This document shows positions 25,297 through 28,242 of a stretch of 28,242 bases of DNA, in pieces. How positions within the stretch are numbered: the first letter of the stretch is position 1; each line of letters starts with the position of its first letter. Position numbers and translations under genes: made by a program. This DNA is from a bacterium (GTDB taxonomy: Bacteria > Spirochaetota > UBA4802 > UBA5550): contig JAAENB010000275.1 in NCBI GenBank assembly GCA_024224995.1, positions 1-28,242 of the forward strand, written 5' to 3'. The notes below the pieces were generated by a model, which saw only the letters and a program-made list of their open reading frames with translations, searched no databases and was not told the origin of the DNA.

Positions 25297-25968
25297 ATGT
25301 CTTACGATCTCCACACCTTAAAAATGAAAAAAGAACAGTTTATTAATTATACGTATATAATCGTAGACAAAACAACAAACTTTGCCGCAATTATTGATCC
25401 TTCCTGGGAATTAGAGATACTGGTCAAAAAAATTGAAGCCCTCAATCTCAGTAATTTTATAGTCCTGCTGACCCATTCCCATATTGACCATGTCAACCTG
25501 GTGGAATCATTATCGAAATTATATTCTCCCCGCATCTTTATCAGTAAAATTGAATCCGACTATTACAATTATACCAGCAGCAATCTCGAATTTTTTAATC
25601 ACCTTGACAGGATAATTCTCGGTGATACCCGGATCACAACCCTTATAACCCCGGGTCACACTGCGGGAAGCACCTGTTTCCTGCTGGATCACGATATTTT
25701 TACGGGGGACACCATTTTCATAGAAGGCTGCGGTATCTGCGACTGTGAGGGCGGCTCTCCCATAGATATGTACAACAGCATACAATTTATCAAAAACAAC
25801 ATGGATCACAGGATAAATGTCTACCCCAGCCATTCCTATGCCAAAGAACCGGGCGAACCCCTTGAATACCTGGTAAAATATAACATCTATTTCCAATTTA
25901 AAGACCTGGAGACATTCACCGGTTACCGGATGCGGGAACTACCGGGAAGCACCTTTGATTTTAAATAA
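25297..25968 (+). CDS. metallo-beta-lactamase-fold hydrolase
   Basis: The 223-residue protein is a single-domain MBL hydrolase of the glyoxalase II type. Metal ligands are H60, H62, D64 and H65 (THSHIDH), H121 (PGHTAGS), D138 (TGDT) and H179 (PSHS). Glyoxalase II cleaves S-lactoylglutathione, but relatives act on other thioesters. Members such as Bacillus PksB occur with polyketide clusters, and the C-terminal YNIYFQFKDLETFTGYR segment is reminiscent of that group as far as I recall. GGGAG precedes the ATG. It faces away from the phosphopantetheinyl pair across 272 bp, and thioester hydrolysis on carrier proteins would suit that neighbourhood. Substrate unknown. Confidence 0.82.
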   Translation: MSYDLHTLKMKKEQFINYTYIIVDKTTNFAAIIDPSWELEILVKKIEALNLSNFIVLLTHSHIDHVNLVESLSKLYSPRIFISKIESDYYNYTSSNLEFFNHLDRIILGDTRITTLITPGHTAGSTCFLLDHDIFTGDTIFIEGCGICDCEGGSPIDMYNSIQFIKNNMDHRINVYPSHSYAKEPGEPLEYLVKYNIYFQFKDLETFTGYRMRELPGSTFDFK

Positions 25969-25977
25969 TTTTTTTTA

Positions 25978-26006
25978 TTGACATAATACTATTAAAATTA
26001 TAAAAT
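25978..26006 (+). promoter_or_regulatory. sigma-70 promoter of metX-metW operon
   Basis: TTGACA at 25978-25983 and TAAAAT at 26001-26006 have a 17-bp spacer. The predicted start near 26013 is about 15 nt ahead of the SAM riboswitch. Confidence 0.85.
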
Positions 26007-26027
26007 ATTTCTCTTATGTAAAACATA

Positions 26028-26146
26028 ATCTTATCAAGAGTGGCAGAGGGACTGGCCCTTTGAAGCCACGGCAACCATTTATTTGTAATAAACAGGTGCT
26101 AATTCCAGTGGAGAATGATCTGAATACTCCATAAAGATGAGATAGC
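26028..26146 (+). promoter_or_regulatory. SAM-I (S-box) riboswitch
   Basis: This region carries the S-box core: CTTATCAAGAG, GGGACTGGCCC, TGAAGCCACGGCAACC and GGTGCTAATTCC in order. P1 forms between ATCTTATC (26028-26035) and GATGAGAT (26136-26143). The 3' P1 strand continues into GATAGC (26141-26146), which can instead pair with GCTATC (26170-26175) of the following terminator, an antiterminator. High SAM should therefore stabilise P1, free the terminator and stop transcription of metX-metW. Confidence 0.97.
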
Positions 26147-26160
26147 TGTTATTTAGAAAT

Positions 26161-26199
26161 AAAAAAACCGCTATCTTATTTTAAGATAGCGGTTTTTTT
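26161..26199 (+). terminator. riboswitch-controlled intrinsic terminator
   Basis: CCGCTATCTTA pairs with TAAGATAGCGG around a 3-nt loop, flanked by A7 before and T7 after. The 5' arm overlaps the antiterminator pairing partner, so this is the expression platform of the S-box. Confidence 0.95.
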
Positions 26200-26233
26200 A
26201 TGTTTTTTACCAGGAAACAGATACGATTTTATT

Positions 26234-27442
26234 ATGAAAAATTTAAACGAAAAAATAAAGCACGACTTAAGCGATAAATTCGACTTTCCCGAAAATTCGG
26301 TTGGACTCGTTGAAGAAAAATATTTCACTTTTGCTGCCGCGCCGGACGAACTGGTCCTGTTCTCCGGGGAAAAGCTGGGCCCCATCACCATTGCTTACGA
26401 AACATACGGCACTCTCAATGAGCAGAAAAATAATGCCATTCTCATACTGCATGCATTATCCGGCACCGCTCATGCTGCCGGATACCATTCTCCTCAAGAT
26501 AAACGCCCGGGCTGGTGGGATCTGTATATCGGTCCGGGAAAACCCTTTGATACAAATAAATATTTTATTATATGCTCCAATGTCGTTGGAGGCTGCAACG
26601 GCTCAACCGGCCCTTCTTCTATCGACCCCAAAACCGGGCAGCCCTATGGCCTTGATTTCCCCATGGTTACCATCCGGGATATGGTCAAAGCACAGGTTTA
26701 CCTGGTAAAACACCTGGGCATAAAAAAACTTCTTTCAGCTGCGGGCGGGTCAATGGGAGGAATGCAGGCCCTGCGCTGGGCCATATCACACCCGGAAATG
26801 GTAAACTCAGTTATTGCTATTGCCACTTCCGCCTCTCTATCGGCCCAGGGAATCGCCTTTAACGAGGTGGGCAGGCAGGCTATTATCAATGACCCGAACT
26901 GGAAGGAAGGAAAATATTACTATTCGCCCAAAACTCCCAATGCCGGGCTCTCCCTGGCGAGAATGATAGCTCACATAACATACCTGAGCGAAACACATAT
27001 GCATGAAAAATTCGGTAGAGAGTTTCAGGATGCTCCTATTGAAGCGTATGAATTTAAAACCGAATTCAGGGTGGAATCCTATCTCCATCACCAGGGAATT
27101 AAATTCGTGGACCGGTTCGACGCTAATTCATACCTGTACATAACAAAGGCTATTGATTATTTCAACCTTACTGCCGGTTTCGGCAGTCTCATCAACGCTT
27201 TTGAAAACGCGAGCTCCAATTTCCTTGTTATTAGTTTTACTTCCGATTGGCTGTATCCAAGCGATATGGCAAAAGAGATTGTGAAAGCGTTACGGGCAAA
27301 CGGTAAAAATATCATTTACACCGATATGGAAACCGACACGGGACACGACTCATTCCTGATAAAAAACAGCCCCCTGGAAAAAAATATTACAAATTTTCTT
27401 AAAAGCGAATTTGAAAAACTGAACAGGAATATAGTACAATGA
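26234..27442 (+). CDS. metX: homoserine O-acetyltransferase (MetX family)
   Basis: The 402-residue alpha/beta-hydrolase transfers an acyl group from acetyl-CoA to homoserine, the first committed step of methionine synthesis. Motifs include HALSGTAHAAGY (73-84, oxyanion region), NVVGGCNGSTGPSS (116-129) and the nucleophile elbow GGSMGGM with Ser173. The Asp (FTSDWLYP) and His (DTGHDSFL) of the triad lie in the C-terminal part. Some MetX-fold enzymes use succinyl-CoA, so acetyl specificity is the usual case rather than proven. A roughly 20-residue polar extension precedes the conserved NSVG segment. The SAM riboswitch directly upstream and overlapping metW confirm the methionine role. The ribosome-binding site (GGAAA, 17 nt away) is poor. 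Confidence 0.93.
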   Translation: MKNLNEKIKHDLSDKFDFPENSVGLVEEKYFTFAAAPDELVLFSGEKLGPITIAYETYGTLNEQKNNAILILHALSGTAHAAGYHSPQDKRPGWWDLYIGPGKPFDTNKYFIICSNVVGGCNGSTGPSSIDPKTGQPYGLDFPMVTIRDMVKAQVYLVKHLGIKKLLSAAGGSMGGMQALRWAISHPEMVNSVIAIATSASLSAQGIAFNEVGRQAIINDPNWKEGKYYYSPKTPNAGLSLARMIAHITYLSETHMHEKFGREFQDAPIEAYEFKTEFRVESYLHHQGIKFVDRFDANSYLYITKAIDYFNLTAGFGSLINAFENASSNFLVISFTSDWLYPSDMAKEIVKALRANGKNIIYTDMETDTGHDSFLIKNSPLEKNITNFLKSEFEKLNRNIVQ

Positions 27443-28065
27443 GTGTTCATCGCGGATTAGGCTACGATCTCATCATTCCCCTCGTTCCGGAAAATTCCAG
27501 GGTTCTCGACCTGGGCTGCGGCGACGGATACTTGCTGGAGAAACTTCAAACGATAAAACAGGTTCGCGGTTTTGGCGTTGAGATCTCCGAAAGCGGGGTA
27601 TCACAATGCGTGGAAAAAGGACTCTATTGCTACCAGGGTGATATTGACGAAGGCCTGTCCGACTACCGGGCCAACTCTTTTGACTTTGTTATACTCAACC
27701 AGACAATTCAAAGTACCAAACGTCCTGAGTATGTTCTTCATGAAATAATGAGGATCAGCAAAAAAACAATTATCAGCTTCCCAAATTTCGGATACAGCAT
27801 GATCAGGCTGGCATTGCTTCTTAAAGGGACCATGCCGAAAGGAGATTCCATCCCCTACGAGTGGTATGAATCTCCCAATATCCACCTTCTCTCAATCAGG
27901 GATTTCCAACGATTCTGCAAAAAAAACAAATATCCAATTGAAATGGAATATCATTTCTCTGTATCAAAACCCGGAAAATCCCGGGTCATTTCCGTAAAAC
28001 CAAATATCCTGGCCCAATACGGATTTTTTCTTTTGAATGGGGAAAATTTTCTGTCTGCCCCCTGA
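27439..28065 (+). CDS. metW: methionine biosynthesis protein MetW
   Basis: The 208-residue protein is a Rossmann methyltransferase-fold protein of the MetW family. The AdoMet-binding motif is VLDLGCGDGYL (22-32). The family's own signatures follow: QGDIDEGL, ILNQTIQ, SFPNFG and YEWYESPNIHLLSI. MetW pairs with MetX in many bacteria, and reports show that it raises MetX activity. It is translated from a 4-bp overlap with metX. Length is normal. No methyl acceptor is known. A further reading frame starts 29 nt before its stop. Confidence 0.93.
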   Translation: MSVHRGLGYDLIIPLVPENSRVLDLGCGDGYLLEKLQTIKQVRGFGVEISESGVSQCVEKGLYCYQGDIDEGLSDYRANSFDFVILNQTIQSTKRPEYVLHEIMRISKKTIISFPNFGYSMIRLALLLKGTMPKGDSIPYEWYESPNIHLLSIRDFQRFCKKNKYPIEMEYHFSVSKPGKSRVISVKPNILAQYGFFLLNGENFLSAP

Positions 28066-28242
28066 TACCGGGTTTCTTAAGAGTGCGGACCCTGTCGAAC
28101 GGGGAAAAATACGTCAGAAACTGTGTCGATACCAGGGTCTGTTTTACGAAGATGCTCCGGAAAAGGGTTTGGTTCTGAGAGACGCTGCAGTGCAACGCCT
28201 TTACTGGCTGGTTTCAGGTCAGGGCTATGGAGATTCCGGGAA
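28037..28242 (+). CDS. start of an unidentified gene, cut by window edge
   Basis: From ATG 28037 the frame stays open for 68 codons to the window end, starting MGKIFCLPPDTGFLKSADPV. The composition is protein-like, with an amphipathic helix-rich middle (ERGKIRQKLCRYQGLFYED) and a segment AAVQRLYWLVSGQG. The ATG lies 29 nt inside the metW end in another frame and lacks a clear ribosome-binding site, so the true start may differ. It probably belongs to the metX-metW transcript. No family can be assigned from this fragment. Confidence 0.55.
   Translation, partial: MGKIFCLPPDTGFLKSADPVERGKIRQKLCRYQGLFYEDAPEKGLVLRDAAVQRLYWLVSGQGYGDSG

Overview
The window most likely comes from a spirochaete (phylum Spirochaetota), possibly a deep or Leptospira-like lineage. 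The 16S rRNA gene at the left edge has 5' and V3 signatures that I recall from Leptospira-type 16S. The chemoreceptor and FliM show a motile, chemotactic cell. IorAB, a MetV-type iron-sulfur protein and a Na+-type membrane pyrophosphatase suggest anaerobic, low-energy metabolism. The taxonomy comes from memory and was not computed. I see no phage genes, transposases, CRISPR arrays or tRNA genes.

Layout. (1) 1-2130: a 16S rRNA gene on the minus strand, cut at the window edge, behind a long AT-rich leader with three successive promoters. Two of these lie in a 224-bp tandem duplication. (2) 2131-3414: a small membrane protein, a GC hairpin and a broken gene remnant. (3) 3415-7205, minus: metV, a short MetF-like gene, iorA and iorB, with overlaps inside both pairs. 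(4) 7244-10385: a small lipoprotein whose start looks frameshifted, converging on a large hybrid histidine kinase. (5) 10592-17112, plus: panE with a DEDDh exonuclease, a small acidic protein, a chemoreceptor overlapping an amidohydrolase, and a secreted protein overlapping fliM. A bidirectional terminator ends the block. (6) 17183-23216, minus: a degenerate M23 (LytM) membrane protein, hppA, and a large membrane-bound heme/Fe-S oxidoreductase resembling ETF:methylmenaquinone oxidoreductase. (7) 23521-25024, minus: a metallophosphoesterase gene overlapping an Sfp-type phosphopantetheinyl transferase gene. Its content and order match mycobacterial pptH-pptT. (8) 25297-28242, plus: a metallo-beta-lactamase-fold hydrolase, then a SAM-I riboswitch controlling metX-metW, and the start of an unidentified gene.

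How the genes fit together. Translational coupling by 4-16 bp overlaps is common here (iorA/iorB, metV/metF-like, panE/exonuclease, chemoreceptor/amidohydrolase, secreted protein/fliM, metX/metW, phosphoesterase/transferase), so several unusual pairs probably act together. The items most worth following up are the pptH-pptT-like pair outside Actinobacteria, the metV/short-metF/iorAB operon, the duplicated rrn promoter, and a family of pyrimidine-tract plus GC-hairpin elements at gene ends.
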